Source of the DNA: Verrucomicrobiota bacterium
GTDB lineage: Bacteria > Verrucomicrobiota > Verrucomicrobiia > Opitutales > Opitutaceae
Assembly: GCA_947471035.1 (NCBI GenBank)
Contig: CANIWJ010000035.1
Location: 1-33,384 of the forward strand
Length of the DNA stretch: 33,384 bases
Direction of reading: 5' to 3'
Every line of letters begins with the position of its first letter. Within the stretch, counting starts at the first letter, position 1. Positions 1 through 8,371 of the stretch are shown here, in pieces. The position numbers and the translations under genes are program-made. The notes under the pieces were generated by a model. It was given only the letters and a program-made list of their open reading frames with translations. It ran no database searches and had not been told where the DNA came from.

Positions 1-869
1 ACCTCGGTCCCGGGCACCTCCGTCGCCGTCCAGCCTTGGTCGCGTCGCAGCAGGTTTTTGATCGGCTCGGACAATTGGGCGACGACCACGTAGGGCACTT
101 TCAACCGCTCCCAAAGTTCGAGCAGATCCGGCAGGCAAAAGCCGCTGTCCGCCCGCACGCCTCGCAGGCGCAGATGGCGGGGCAGATTGTGCCAGAGATC
201 CTCGAAGAAAGCGGCGGCGTTGCTGCCGCAAGTGGCGTTGCCGGAGCGCAGCCAAAGCTGGGCGACCAGACGGACCTCCGCAACGACCGCCAGCAGGGGA
301 TGAAGGCAGGGCTTGATCCCGTGGCGGGTGTAGCCGGCCTTCACCCCCTCCTGGTTTCCGTCCTCGTGGAGCAGGCGGGTGGAATCGAGGTCGATGGTAT
401 ATCCGTATTTTAGAGACGGCAGTTGCTCCAGCCCGAAACGCCAGAGCGAACGAAAGCATCTCAGATTGCGGCCGGCCGAGGCAAAGCCCGCAAAGAATCG
501 CGAGAGCACCGATGCGCTCGGCACCCGCCGCACGTTCAACAGCTCCGGCAAAAGCGGGTCGCGCCGGAAGTAGGCCACATGCGCCAGCCGCCGGGCGTCG
601 CACAACAGGCCGTGCACAAACCCGAGCGCCTTCTCTAGGGGCGTCAGGTGGTTGTTGGAACCAGGCGCGGCGTGCGGCAGCGCCGCCGCGAGCCGTTCCC
701 GCCAACCCGTGCCGTGCAACCAGGCCCAAAACGTCGCGCTTCCAGCATGAGCGCTCAGTTTCTGATCGGTGAACTCCACCGCGATTGCTTTGCCTCCGCT
801 TTTGAACTCAAATCCTGCGGTCACCGTTTGGTGAAGCGGGCGGGTGCCCGACGATTGTTCTGGTTTCAT
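1..869 (-). mobile_element. IS1380-type transposase, N-terminal 289 residues (cut by window edge)
   Basis: An uninterrupted minus-strand frame runs from the ATG at 869 off the left edge. It is open over 289 codons, so the gene is cut by the window and not visibly broken. The protein shows the IS1380-type order: an N-terminal region ending near HVAYFRRDPLLPELL, then TIDLDST around residues 158-164, followed by QEGVKAGYTRHG, and ADSGF with an Asp at about 241. The first two are typical surroundings of the first catalytic Asp (about 160 or 162) of a DDE transposase, and Asp241 would be the second. The final acidic residue would lie outside the window. A GGAGG sits three bases before the start codon, which is unusually close. 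Family members are usually 430-450 residues, so about two thirds is present. Family assignment is by motif recognition only. Confidence 0.85.
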
Positions 870-976
870 TCACCTCCAATCACTTCCCAAACGGCGACAC
901 CTCTTCAACTGCACGTTTTCGGCTAAGCCGTTACTCCGCCTCCGACTGAGTTCCTACGGCTACGCTACGCGCGCCC
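870..976. other. IS terminal region and junction with the TPR gene
   Basis: This stretch holds the presumed end of the IS1380-type element and the junction with the 3' end of the TPR gene, whose stop codon is at 977-979. I see no convincing coding frame. The IS terminal inverted repeat cannot be placed because the other end of the element is outside the window. A TACG-rich stretch at about 955-970 lies near the probable boundary. The element therefore ends within about 100 bp of an intact-looking stop codon. Confidence 0.4.
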
Positions 977-2680
977 TTAAATGCGCTGCTCGGGCTGCGT
1001 TTGGATGGTTTTTCGGAGTTCGTCGAGCAAAGTGGCGCGGCCTGGAGCGTAAAGGAAACGGTCGCTGCTGAGTTTGGTGTAAGCATCCTGCAGGAGGTCT
1101 CGTGGCGGCTTGCGCATGGTCATGAGCGTGCGGATGTGAGTCGCGACGGAGTCGGCGTTGCCTGCGTCTAGGTCTAGTTTGATGAGGCCGACCAACGCGG
1201 TTTGATTAAGCGGGTCGGTTTTGATGGCTTGGGCGAGGACTTGGCGGGCCTGCCGGTTGGCTCCCACGCTCACGAGTCGGTTGGATACAGCGACTAGGTT
1301 TTCCGCACGAACACCGGAGTGGTTGAGGAAGTTGCTGAGGAACAGGTTGGCGGCCTCTTCGTCTTGTAACCCATAGTTGGCGATGGCCTGGAGGCCGTTG
1401 AAGACGGAGTAGAAGCGTTTACCCCATTCAGGATTTTCTTTTATGAGGTTTTGCGACGCGTCGAGTGCAGCCCGGTATTGTTTTGCTACCACGTAGGCTT
1501 CAACCGTCATGAGCGCGGCACCCTCCCAGGACAAAAGGTTGGCCTTGCAATGATCGTAGATGCGTCGGGCCAACTCGGGGCGGCCGGTGTTGGCAGCGAA
1601 GTCTGCAAGTGAGAGCAACGTCTCGCCGTTGGCTTTAAAATCGGCCAAGAGTTCCTCGACGCCTGCATTTACGCTGATCGTGTCTTTAGCTTTGTCGTAA
1701 AGGTAAAGCAGATCGACGCGGGGTCTAGGCCGGTCAGGATAGGAAAATTGCCGAAGAAGAGCGAGGCGACGCAACTGGGAGTCCCGTCCGATTTCGCGCA
1801 GGTAGGAAGCATATTGGGCGTAAAGTGCATCGTTCTCGGGGAACTGATCTGCGATTGCTTCAAGCTTGCTTAGCGCGCCCTCGCGCTCTCCGCGATCCCA
1901 GTCGATGCGAATGGAGAGAAGCTGTCCATCGGGTGAGTTTAAGACCCCGAATTTTCTAATCAAATCTTCGGCAGCATCGTAGTTGCCCCGGTAGAACTTG
2001 GCCGTTGCTTGAGATAGAACGATAAGCTTCAGACGCTCATCCAAGGGCGGGTTCGGCCCGATTTTTTCCAAGAGCGCGTTGGTAAGATCAATCAACTCGA
2101 AGTCAGACTGACGCTGTAACAGGAAACTGAATAAAGCCTTGAGATATTCGTTGTCTTGTTCGTGAAATTTAAGCCCCTCCACTAGAAGTTTTTCCGCGCG
2201 ATCAGGTCTTTGCCAAGCCACGAAAAACTGCGCAAGGAGCATACGACCGTCACGATTACCGGGGGCTAAGCCTAAGCCGTAATTCAGGCCTTCGAATGCT
2301 TCGCGGTATTTTTGCTTGGAAAGCGCTTTTTTAGCCTCATCCACCAAGTAATTGCCCCTCGCTTCGCGGTAAGCGGATCGCTGGGTGGGATAGAAGAGCA
2401 TGTGGACGAATCGAACGTCCGGAAAATTGCGCTGATAACGGACGAACCAATAAGCCGCGCCCGCCAAAATTACCCAGCCGAACAAGAGTAAGAATAAAAG
2501 CGAAGCTAGCGCCTGTTTCCACGCCACTCGGATACGTGTGCCCTTGCTAGTGTGTTGCAGTCGAAACGGGAGCAGTTTGGCCCATCCACGGGCGGGTGGA
2601 AGCGGGACGTGTTGCACCGCTTCCAGCTTGTGCGCGGATTTGGACTTGGATGGCGATGAGTCCTGGGGAGACGCGGTCAT
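977..2680 (-). CDS. Membrane-anchored TPR-repeat protein of the EPS locus (paralog 1)
   Basis: The protein has 567 residues. A cytoplasmic N-terminus of about 55 residues precedes one hydrophobic segment (about 56-78, ALASLLFLLLFGWVILAG). The rest is a large helical region with repeated TPR-like helix pairs, for example RMLLAQFFVAWQRPDRAEKLL, AALDASQNLIKENPEWG and ARQVLAQAIKTDPLNQTAL. It ends with a block starting MRKPPRDLL. Inner-membrane anchoring with a periplasmic TPR scaffold is the likely topology. The gene is divergent from the outer-membrane barrel gene next to the Wza and Wzc genes, so a scaffold role in polysaccharide export is plausible but inferred. A colinear paralog lies at 31583-33256. 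The ATG at 2680 has no visible Shine-Dalgarno. GC is lower than in most of the window. The downstream end abuts the IS1380-type element. Confidence 0.8.
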   Translation of the reverse strand: MTASPQDSSPSKSKSAHKLEAVQHVPLPPARGWAKLLPFRLQHTSKGTRIRVAWKQALASLLFLLLFGWVILAGAAYWFVRYQRNFPDVRFVHMLFYPTQRSAYREARGNYLVDEAKKALSKQKYREAFEGLNYGLGLAPGNRDGRMLLAQFFVAWQRPDRAEKLLVEGLKFHEQDNEYLKALFSFLLQRQSDFELIDLTNALLEKIGPNPPLDERLKLIVLSQATAKFYRGNYDAAEDLIRKFGVLNSPDGQLLSIRIDWDRGEREGALSKLEAIADQFPENDALYAQYASYLREIGRDSQLRRLALLRQFSYPDRPRPRVDLLYLYDKAKDTISVNAGVEELLADFKANGETLLSLADFAANTGRPELARRIYDHCKANLLSWEGAALMTVEAYVVAKQYRAALDASQNLIKENPEWGKRFYSVFNGLQAIANYGLQDEEAANLFLSNFLNHSGVRAENLVAVSNRLVSVGANRQARQVLAQAIKTDPLNQTALVGLIKLDLDAGNADSVATHIRTLMTMRKPPRDLLQDAYTKLSSDRFLYAPGRATLLDELRKTIQTQPEQRI

Positions 2681-2705
2681 GAAAAGTAAAGGGAGCGAAA
2701 AAGAC

Positions 2706-2835
2706 TTAACGCCAATCCGCTAGGGTCTTAGGCGGCCGTCAATGCGTCTTTCTCCACTAAGCGAGGCGATTCAAGGCTCGGAGGAGTTTTTTTAAGTAAA
2801 AAAGATTTTACTTGCATGGCGCTTCTTGGCGTTAA
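2706..2835. promoter_or_regulatory. Divergent promoter region with paired inverted repeats
   Basis: The 285-bp gap between the divergent TPR and barrel genes holds no gene. TTAACGCCAA at 2706-2715 and its exact reverse complement TTGGCGTTAA at 2826-2835 form a 10-bp inverted repeat, one copy nearer each gene. Between them, AAGTAAAA at 2794-2801 and TTTTACTT at 2806-2813 form a perfect 8-bp palindrome with a 4-nt spacer. GTTAACT also occurs twice, at 2831-2837 and 2884-2890. These are plausible operator sites for a regulator acting on both genes. No clear -35/-10 pair was found, so promoter positions are not given. Confidence 0.45.
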
Positions 2836-2965
2836 CTGATTGCGATTAGCGTGCTCTGCGTAGTGATGAAAGGTTTCGGTCGTGTTAACTTACACTTCCG
2901 AACCCCAAACTAAGCTTGCCAGCTGAACTTTCACTGACCATTTCAACTTTCTCTTACAATTCCCT

Positions 2966-4090
2966 ATGAAAAATAAGCGCCGCCTTGCTCTACTCGCTGC
3001 TATCTCTGCCGCTCCGGCTTTCGCCGCTCCATTCCTCGCCATCGGTGAGAATGCCGAGCTCTTTGTAACCGCAGGCACCAATGCCCGCTTCGAAGACAAC
3101 ATCACGCTGAGTTCTTCCGCCGAGCAATCGGACGAAATCGTCGAATTCAGCCCCGGCGCGGAATTGGTCTTCGGCAAGGGTTCCCTAACTTCCGGATCTT
3201 TAACGGTTTTCGAGCGTTTTATTGCTTATTCCGATCACTCCAAGTATAACGACGAACTCGCCAACGTACTCTTCAAGAGCAACTACGAAGGTGCCAAGCT
3301 TACCCTCCAGACCAACGCTTCCTACATCGAATCCAGCCAGGCCACCCGCGATGTGCAGTCCATTATCGCCAGCAAAGAACTTGCTGCCGGTGTGAACGCC
3401 GAGCTCACCGTGACCGAAAAGTCCAAGATCGGCACCGGCGTGCAATTCAGCGACGTGAACTACGATCCAGTCGCCCTTCCTGACCGTTCCATCTACACTA
3501 TTCCGGTTAACTACTTCTTCGCCGTTCGTCCCAAGCTCGACCTAAGCACCGGTATCCAATACCGCCATACCAACGTTGACGCTGTCGACGCTGACTCCGA
3601 TGATTACTACTTTAATGTCGGTGCTCGTGGCGAGTTCACCCCGAAGCTGGTCGGCAATTTCAGCGTTGGTTACAACCTCCGCGAGTTCGATGATAGCACT
3701 CTTGATTCTGAGGGTTCCTACGGTCTCAAGTCGGGCTTGACCTATCTCTATTCACCCAAGACCCAGTTCACCTTGGATCTGAGCAACGATTTCGCCACTG
3801 GTTCGGCTGGTGGTGGCCAAGAAGTTATGGCGGCCACCGTGGGAGCTAGCAGCAGCGTTGCGGCCGATTTGACCGTTCGTGCTTCTATCTCCTATCAGAA
3901 AATCGATTATCTGAATACCACTCCTTCCCGAACTGACGACTACCTGGTATTCAACACCGGTGCTACTTACACCATCAATGAGCATGCCAGCCTCACCGCT
4001 GCGTATACTTACTTGGATAACGCTTCGGACATCTCGACTTCTGAGTTTAGCGGCAACGTGCTGAGCATCTCCGCTAACTTCCGCTACTAA
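2966..4090 (+). CDS. Outer-membrane beta-barrel protein (BBP2_2/EpsL-like) of the EPS locus
   Basis: The protein has 374 residues. A signal peptide, MKNKRRLALLAAISAAPAFA, is followed by APFLA, with cleavage expected around residue 20. The mature part has alternating polar and hydrophobic residues over many short strands, with repeated phrases such as LTLQTNASY, LDLSTGIQYRHTN, GNFSVGYNLREF and LTVRASISYQKI. It ends in NVLSISANFRY, a C-terminal aromatic typical of outer-membrane barrels. The length and the neighbours (wza- and wzc-type genes) match the porin-like barrels found in exopolysaccharide loci such as EpsL or VpsM. It may give the polysaccharide its way through the outer membrane, because the adjacent Wza is short. 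It has no visible Shine-Dalgarno. A strong terminator follows its stop. Family naming is from pattern, not search. Confidence 0.78.
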   Translation: MKNKRRLALLAAISAAPAFAAPFLAIGENAELFVTAGTNARFEDNITLSSSAEQSDEIVEFSPGAELVFGKGSLTSGSLTVFERFIAYSDHSKYNDELANVLFKSNYEGAKLTLQTNASYIESSQATRDVQSIIASKELAAGVNAELTVTEKSKIGTGVQFSDVNYDPVALPDRSIYTIPVNYFFAVRPKLDLSTGIQYRHTNVDAVDADSDDYYFNVGARGEFTPKLVGNFSVGYNLREFDDSTLDSEGSYGLKSGLTYLYSPKTQFTLDLSNDFATGSAGGGQEVMAATVGASSSVAADLTVRASISYQKIDYLNTTPSRTDDYLVFNTGATYTINEHASLTAAYTYLDNASDISTSEFSGNVLSISANFRY

Positions 4091-4128
4091 GCGGATTCGT
4101 ACTCGTCGTTTACACCTTCGTAAGGAAC

Positions 4129-4164
4129 AAACGGAAGAAGATCTTGGTCTTCTTCCGTTTTTTT
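4129..4164 (+). terminator. Strong intrinsic terminator after the barrel gene
   Basis: A perfect 13-bp stem (4129-4141 paired with 4148-4160) with the 6-nt loop TCTTGG runs into seven T residues (4158-4164). It lies 38 bp after the barrel stop and only 6 nt before the ATG of the Wza-type gene at 4171. The next genes must therefore depend on read-through or on a start site inside this short region. Confidence 0.92.
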
Positions 4165-4170
4165 GTCCCC

Positions 4171-4833
4171 ATGCGTATTTTCCCTATCTGTCGCCAGCTA
4201 TTCAGATTTTTACCTCGCACCGCATTTCTGTTGTTTGCGGTTACTCATTTCGCCCTCGCGCAAGAGGGTAAAACGGGGGCCGGCAATATGCCGGTCTCCA
4301 GCACGTCATCGTCAGCAGCACCTTCCACGGCTGATTATTTATTGAGGCCTTCGGATGTGTTGCAGATCCGGGTTTTCCAAGAGGACGATTTGACCCGCGA
4401 AGTCTCGGTTTCGCAGGATTTCACTATATCCCTCCCTTTGGTCGGCACTATTGACGTGCGTAAGCGTAGTGTGCGCCAAGCCGAGGAGTTTATCCGTCAG
4501 CTTTATGATCGGGATTTCCTGGTGAATCCGCAAGTGTCGCTGATTGTTCTTAAATACGCAGAGCGTGCGGTCAACGTGATCGGTTCGGTCAATACGCCCC
4601 AAGCCGTGCCTTTTCCACCGGAACGTGGATTGAATTTACTTGAGGCCATTACTCGTGCGGGCGGCTTTAGTCGTTTGGCGGACAAGACGAGGGTTCGCAT
4701 TATACGTAAAGACGATAAGGGTGTAGGTGTAACTTATACAATTAACGCTGAGAAATTAATCAGCGGCACGTCGGATAATAGTTGGTCGCTTCAAGTGGAC
4801 GATGTGATTGAAGTTCCTGAGCGCATATTTTAA
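4171..4833 (+). CDS. Wza-type polysaccharide export protein (short form)
   Basis: The protein has 220 residues from the ATG at 4171. An earlier in-frame TTG at 4144 lies inside the terminator loop and is unlikely to be the start. A signal peptide ends near FALA-QEG, around residue 30. There is no lipobox cysteine, unlike E. coli Wza. The poly-export domain begins at DYLLRPSDVLQIRVFQEDDL and continues to VNPQVSLIVL. One SLBB-like domain follows (VNVIGSV to LLEAITRAGGFSRLADKTRVRI), and the protein ends at DDVIEVPERIF. It stops without the extra SLBB domain and C-terminal amphipathic helix that form the outer-membrane pore in the large Wza, so a separate outer-membrane partner is expected. The upstream barrel is the natural candidate. 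It is followed 21 bp later by the Wzc-type gene, probably as one transcript. Confidence 0.88.
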   Translation: MRIFPICRQLFRFLPRTAFLLFAVTHFALAQEGKTGAGNMPVSSTSSSAAPSTADYLLRPSDVLQIRVFQEDDLTREVSVSQDFTISLPLVGTIDVRKRSVRQAEEFIRQLYDRDFLVNPQVSLIVLKYAERAVNVIGSVNTPQAVPFPPERGLNLLEAITRAGGFSRLADKTRVRIIRKDDKGVGVTYTINAEKLISGTSDNSWSLQVDDVIEVPERIF

Positions 4834-4854
4834 TAGCATTACTGAAAATTTGAT

Positions 4855-7068
4855 ATGGATTCGCATACTAAGAAACCCGCTGGCCAGGCCCCGGCCGAGT
4901 ACGGTGGTTACGGTTATGGATACCCTGCGGTTGGTTACGGTGAAGGCACCGCCCAGCGCAGTATAAATGACTACCTTCTCATTTTACGTGAGCGTATTTG
5001 GTATGTAGTGGTGGTATTCCTTGTCGTTTTCTCCTCTGCGCTGGTTTATACTTTTAGTCAGACTAAAATTTACGAATCTACTGCGAGTGTACAAGTGCTA
5101 CGGCAGGACGCCAAAGCCTTTAATTCTGAAAATGTAATCGATACCTCGGTGCGAGGCACCGAGGATTTGAACACATTGGTGAAGGTCATGGAAAGCGCGC
5201 TTATTATCAAGCGGGTTTCCGAGCGTATCACTGGTGATGAACTACGACAGTTCATGAAACCTTATGAAAAAGGCCGCTGGGGTGACCCGCTGACGCCACT
5301 CGAAGTATTGGGTCAGAATCGCAGAATCGTTCCGCTTCGTCTTAGCTTAGTGGTTCAATTAAGTTATCGCCATCCAGATCCGGTGGTTGCCGCCAAGATT
5401 GCTAATATGTTCGTGGACGAATTCCTACAATGGAATGCCCGCGTACGTATTGATGAGTCGATGATCGTAGTTCAGGATCTACAGATTCGTGCCGAGCAAC
5501 AACGTAAACGCGTTGAGGAGCAGGCGCTTTCGCTTCAATCCTATCGTGAAAAGAACGACATGGTATCGCTTGACCAGCGCAAAGATATCGTAACAGAGAC
5601 GCTGAAGCAGCTTAATATGTTGGTTACTCAAACGGATTCCAAACTCAAGGAATCCGAGGTTCGGTGGAAGCAGGTTCAGGATCGTTTGAAGAACAAGGGT
5701 GATCTCACGGAGCTGACTTTTATTTCCGCCAATCCGCTGATTGCGCAGCTTACACAGCAAATTGCCACGCAGCAAATTGCGATCGCTCAGATGCGCGAGC
5801 GTTATCGCGACCGGCATCCCAAAATGATGGAGGCGGCTAATTCGTTGTCACAAGCGGAGCGTGAACTTGACCGCGCATTACGGTCCACCTCCGCGAGTAT
5901 TCAGGCTGAATATGAAAATGCATTGAGCAATTTTGAAAAGGCACAGAAAAACCTAACGGAGCAATCCACCGCCACTCTGGCACTGGATCGTTTAAGTGTG
6001 CAGTATCAGGCGCAGGAAAACGAATTAAAGATTAACGAAGCTATTTTAGCGCAACTTCAGGGCCGCATGCGCGAGGTAAACATGCAGGCGACTCGTGAAG
6101 AGACCGGTGCTCGTAAGGTCGATGCTGCAGTGCCTTCTGCTGAAAACCGTTACGTTGAGCCTAAAATCACGCTTTATATTGGTATGGGATTGGTGGGTGG
6201 CTTGGGCTTAGGCTTGGCCTTCGCCTTGTTCATTGCCTTTATTGATGACCGGGTGAAAAGCTCGTTCGATATTGAGTCGGTTGTGGGTCTTCCATTACTC
6301 GGAATCATTCCGCAGATTAAGAAAATGGAGCAGCCGGATAAGGCTCAAATTGTTATTAATAATGCGGACCGTCAGGTTGCAGAGGCATTTTTAACGCTTC
6401 ATTCCAGTCTTCGGCTGCGTGATGACGCCAAGGATGCCAAGGTTTTCCTTACGACCTCCACAGTTCCCGGTGAAGGCAAATCGTTTACGACGACTAATCT
6501 GGCGCTGACCTATGCGGCGCACGGTGATAAGGTCTGCGTGGTGGATTGCGATTTACGCAAACCAAACATTCACAAATCCTTCCGTCGTGAAAACTTGAAG
6601 GGCGTTATTGATATCTGTTCCGGTGCGGCGACGATTGATGACGTTGTGATTAAGGGTGTGCACCCTAATCTGGATGTAATCACTACGGGCGGCCGGGCCA
6701 AGAACCCGACTCAAATCCTCAACAACAAGAGTTTTGAGCTGATGGTTTCTGATCTCCGTAAGCGTTATGACCGGGTATTTATTGATACTCCTCCGCTGGC
6801 GGCGGTGAGCGATGCCTTGGTGGTGTTGCCCTTGGTAGATGGTTCGATTTTCACGATTTTCTTTAACAAGGTGCGGCGCAAAGCGGCGCAAGCTGCGGCC
6901 AAGCGTTTGCTCGAATCGAACATCACTTGTTACGGAGCGGTGTTAAATGGTCTGAATCTGGCCGTCTCGGGTTATTATTACGCGCAGTATTACGATAAAT
7001 CTTACAAGGATTATTACGTGGTTGCGGCGGATGATGACACACCGGTTCGAGATAATAACGCGAACTAG
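4855..7068 (+). CDS. Wzc-type chain-length regulator and tyrosine autokinase
   Basis: The protein has 737 residues with the full inner-membrane BY-kinase layout. A Tyr/Gly-rich cytoplasmic head (Tyr16, 19, 21, 23, 28) comes first. The first membrane segment is at about 49-67, followed by a Wzz domain and long coiled-coil periplasmic arms (about 200-400). The second membrane segment is near 440-465 (IGMGLVGGLGLGLAFALF). In the cytoplasmic kinase domain Walker A is near 533-542 (TVPGEGKS), Walker A' is VDCDLRKPN near 562, and Walker B is FIDTPP near 640. The tail carries eight tyrosines between 707 and 721 (YYYAQYYDKSYKDYY), the usual autophosphorylation cluster. It controls polymer length and export together with the preceding Wza-type protein. 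The gene ends 16 bp from the convergent sua5 stop. GC is near 45% in the lines I counted. Confidence 0.93.
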   Translation: MDSHTKKPAGQAPAEYGGYGYGYPAVGYGEGTAQRSINDYLLILRERIWYVVVVFLVVFSSALVYTFSQTKIYESTASVQVLRQDAKAFNSENVIDTSVRGTEDLNTLVKVMESALIIKRVSERITGDELRQFMKPYEKGRWGDPLTPLEVLGQNRRIVPLRLSLVVQLSYRHPDPVVAAKIANMFVDEFLQWNARVRIDESMIVVQDLQIRAEQQRKRVEEQALSLQSYREKNDMVSLDQRKDIVTETLKQLNMLVTQTDSKLKESEVRWKQVQDRLKNKGDLTELTFISANPLIAQLTQQIATQQIAIAQMRERYRDRHPKMMEAANSLSQAERELDRALRSTSASIQAEYENALSNFEKAQKNLTEQSTATLALDRLSVQYQAQENELKINEAILAQLQGRMREVNMQATREETGARKVDAAVPSAENRYVEPKITLYIGMGLVGGLGLGLAFALFIAFIDDRVKSSFDIESVVGLPLLGIIPQIKKMEQPDKAQIVINNADRQVAEAFLTLHSSLRLRDDAKDAKVFLTTSTVPGEGKSFTTTNLALTYAAHGDKVCVVDCDLRKPNIHKSFRRENLKGVIDICSGAATIDDVVIKGVHPNLDVITTGGRAKNPTQILNNKSFELMVSDLRKRYDRVFIDTPPLAAVSDALVVLPLVDGSIFTIFFNKVRRKAAQAAAKRLLESNITCYGAVLNGLNLAVSGYYYAQYYDKSYKDYYVVAADDDTPVRDNNAN

Positions 7069-7084
7069 ATTTGTTTGTCTGAAT

Positions 7085-8098
7085 TCATCCCTTCGCGGCC
7101 GCCCGAGTAAGGCGGTCGCGAATCGCGGGGGCCAGACCCTCATTGCTAGAGGGTAGCTCCACGTGGATTTTTAACCATGTGCCCTTATCGAGTTCACGCA
7201 GTTTACTAAACAGATTACGAGCAATTGAAGCCAGTTGCCCGGCCTCGCTAAGCCAGAATATATTGGGCTTTAAGGGCGTTTTTTCGCGTGGGCGGCAAAG
7301 GAGTACAATCGCTTCGTTGGCGGGGATTTGTTGTGCCCGTTTTGGGGAAAGCGTTGGGTGAAGTCTTACGGGGGTATGCGGGCTGTAATGCTGGGGGAGC
7401 ATACCGGGAGCGAGAGCGGCGGAGTTTAGGGTTAATTTAGCCGATGTTTTGGGCTTAATAACCTTTTGTTGAAGTACGGCTTCAATTTTTTCCAGGGAGA
7501 GGCCTCCTGGCCTGAGTAATCGCGGGTGATTTGGATCGGAGAGGTCGAGAATCGTGGATTCTACACCGATGGTACAGTCTCCGCCATCAAGGATGGCGCG
7601 CAGTTCGGTATTGCAGAGGCTATCGCGCACGTGAACTGCACAAGTCGGGCTGATATAGCCGAAGGGGTTGGCGCTGGGGGCGGCGAGGGGAAAGCCGCAT
7701 GCTTTAATGAGGCGTCGGAAACCGGGGTGCGCTGGTACACGAACGGCCACGGTGTTTCTGCCTGACGTCACTAAATCAGGCACGCAGGGTTTTTTGGGCA
7801 AAACCAGGGTGAGCGGTCCAGGCCAGAACGCTTCGGCGAGTTTCCCAGCTGCAGAGTTGGTAATGGCCACGTTTCCAATATCGGCGGCGTGGGCGAGGTG
7901 GACGATTAGGGGGTCGTTGGCGGGACGGCCCTTGGCCTTGAAAATCCGGGCGCAGGCGGTGGCGTCCAAGGCGTTGGCCGCCAATCCGTAAACGGTTTCG
8001 GCAGGAACGCCTACGATACCGCCGCGCCGGAGCTGGTTGGCCAGTCGAGTGAGATTGGCGGGGGTGGGTCGGAAGAGGGCTGGTTTGGTTTTGGGCAT
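7085..8098 (-). CDS. tsaC: Threonylcarbamoyl-AMP synthase, Sua5/TsaC family
   Basis: The protein has 337 residues from the ATG at 8098. The frame stays open further upstream, but that part overlaps rpsR in another frame and is not protein-like, and family similarity begins at LANQLRRGGIVGVPAETVYGLAANA. It makes threonylcarbamoyl-adenylate from threonine, bicarbonate and ATP for the t6A modification of tRNAs reading ANN codons. The YrdC domain carries KGRPANDPLIVH and PLTLVLPKK. SANPFGYISPT marks the nucleotide site and PGMLPQHYSPHTPV begins the C-terminal Sua5 domain, so this is the long Sua5 form rather than the short TsaC. The start codon directly follows the T-run of the rpsR terminator, so no leader or Shine-Dalgarno is visible. 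Confidence 0.93.
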   Translation of the reverse strand: MPKTKPALFRPTPANLTRLANQLRRGGIVGVPAETVYGLAANALDATACARIFKAKGRPANDPLIVHLAHAADIGNVAITNSAAGKLAEAFWPGPLTLVLPKKPCVPDLVTSGRNTVAVRVPAHPGFRRLIKACGFPLAAPSANPFGYISPTCAVHVRDSLCNTELRAILDGGDCTIGVESTILDLSDPNHPRLLRPGGLSLEKIEAVLQQKVIKPKTSAKLTLNSAALAPGMLPQHYSPHTPVRLHPTLSPKRAQQIPANEAIVLLCRPREKTPLKPNIFWLSEAGQLASIARNLFSKLRELDKGTWLKIHVELPSSNEGLAPAIRDRLTRAAAKG

Positions 8099-8133
8099 AA
8101 AAAAACCGGGGTGGCTGATGCCATCCCCAGTTT
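8099..8133 (-). terminator. Intrinsic terminator after rpsR
   Basis: On the minus strand an imperfect stem of about 12 bp (8120-8133 with 8103-8115, one mismatch and one bulge) with the loop ATCA ends in seven T residues (8099-8105). The next base begins the ATG of the Sua5 gene. It closes the short rpsR transcript. Confidence 0.8.
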
Positions 8134-8157
8134 GCGGCTGTTTGGATGCGGCCGGGC

Positions 8158-8355
8158 TTATTTGGCGAGCAACATGGCGCGGCTGCGCTTGATGGTCGCG
8201 GTAACGCGGCGCTGCTGCTTGGCGGAGAGGTGGGTGTACTTCCGGGGCAGGATCTTGCCGGTGTCCGTGACGTAGCGGACCATTAGCTCGGGCTGGGTGA
8301 ACGGAAAGGCCTCGGGGGTGAGGGACTGCGTGGTGGTGGTTTCGGTGACGCTCAT
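8158..8355 (-). CDS. rpsR: 30S ribosomal protein bS18
   Basis: The protein has 65 residues, the normal size for bS18. The core FTQPELMVRYVTDTGKILPRKY, then HLSAKQQRRVTATIKRSRAMLL, matches the bS18 pattern of GKI-PR followed by AK-QR-T-AIKRAR. The protein sits on the 30S platform next to bS6 and contacts 16S rRNA. The zinc-type cysteines seen in some bS18 versions are absent. It stands alone, without rpsF or rplI, between proB and the Sua5 gene. It appears to have its own promoter upstream and a terminator downstream. No Shine-Dalgarno is visible before the ATG. Confidence 0.93.
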   Translation of the reverse strand: MSVTETTTTQSLTPEAFPFTQPELMVRYVTDTGKILPRKYTHLSAKQQRRVTATIKRSRAMLLAK

Positions 8356-8371
8356 TTTGAAAAAGAGGTGG

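Noticed and set aside
4144-4170. TTG start giving nine extra residues on the Wza-type protein
   Set aside because: It lies in the loop and stem of a perfect terminator, and the ATG at 4171 gives a normal signal peptide.
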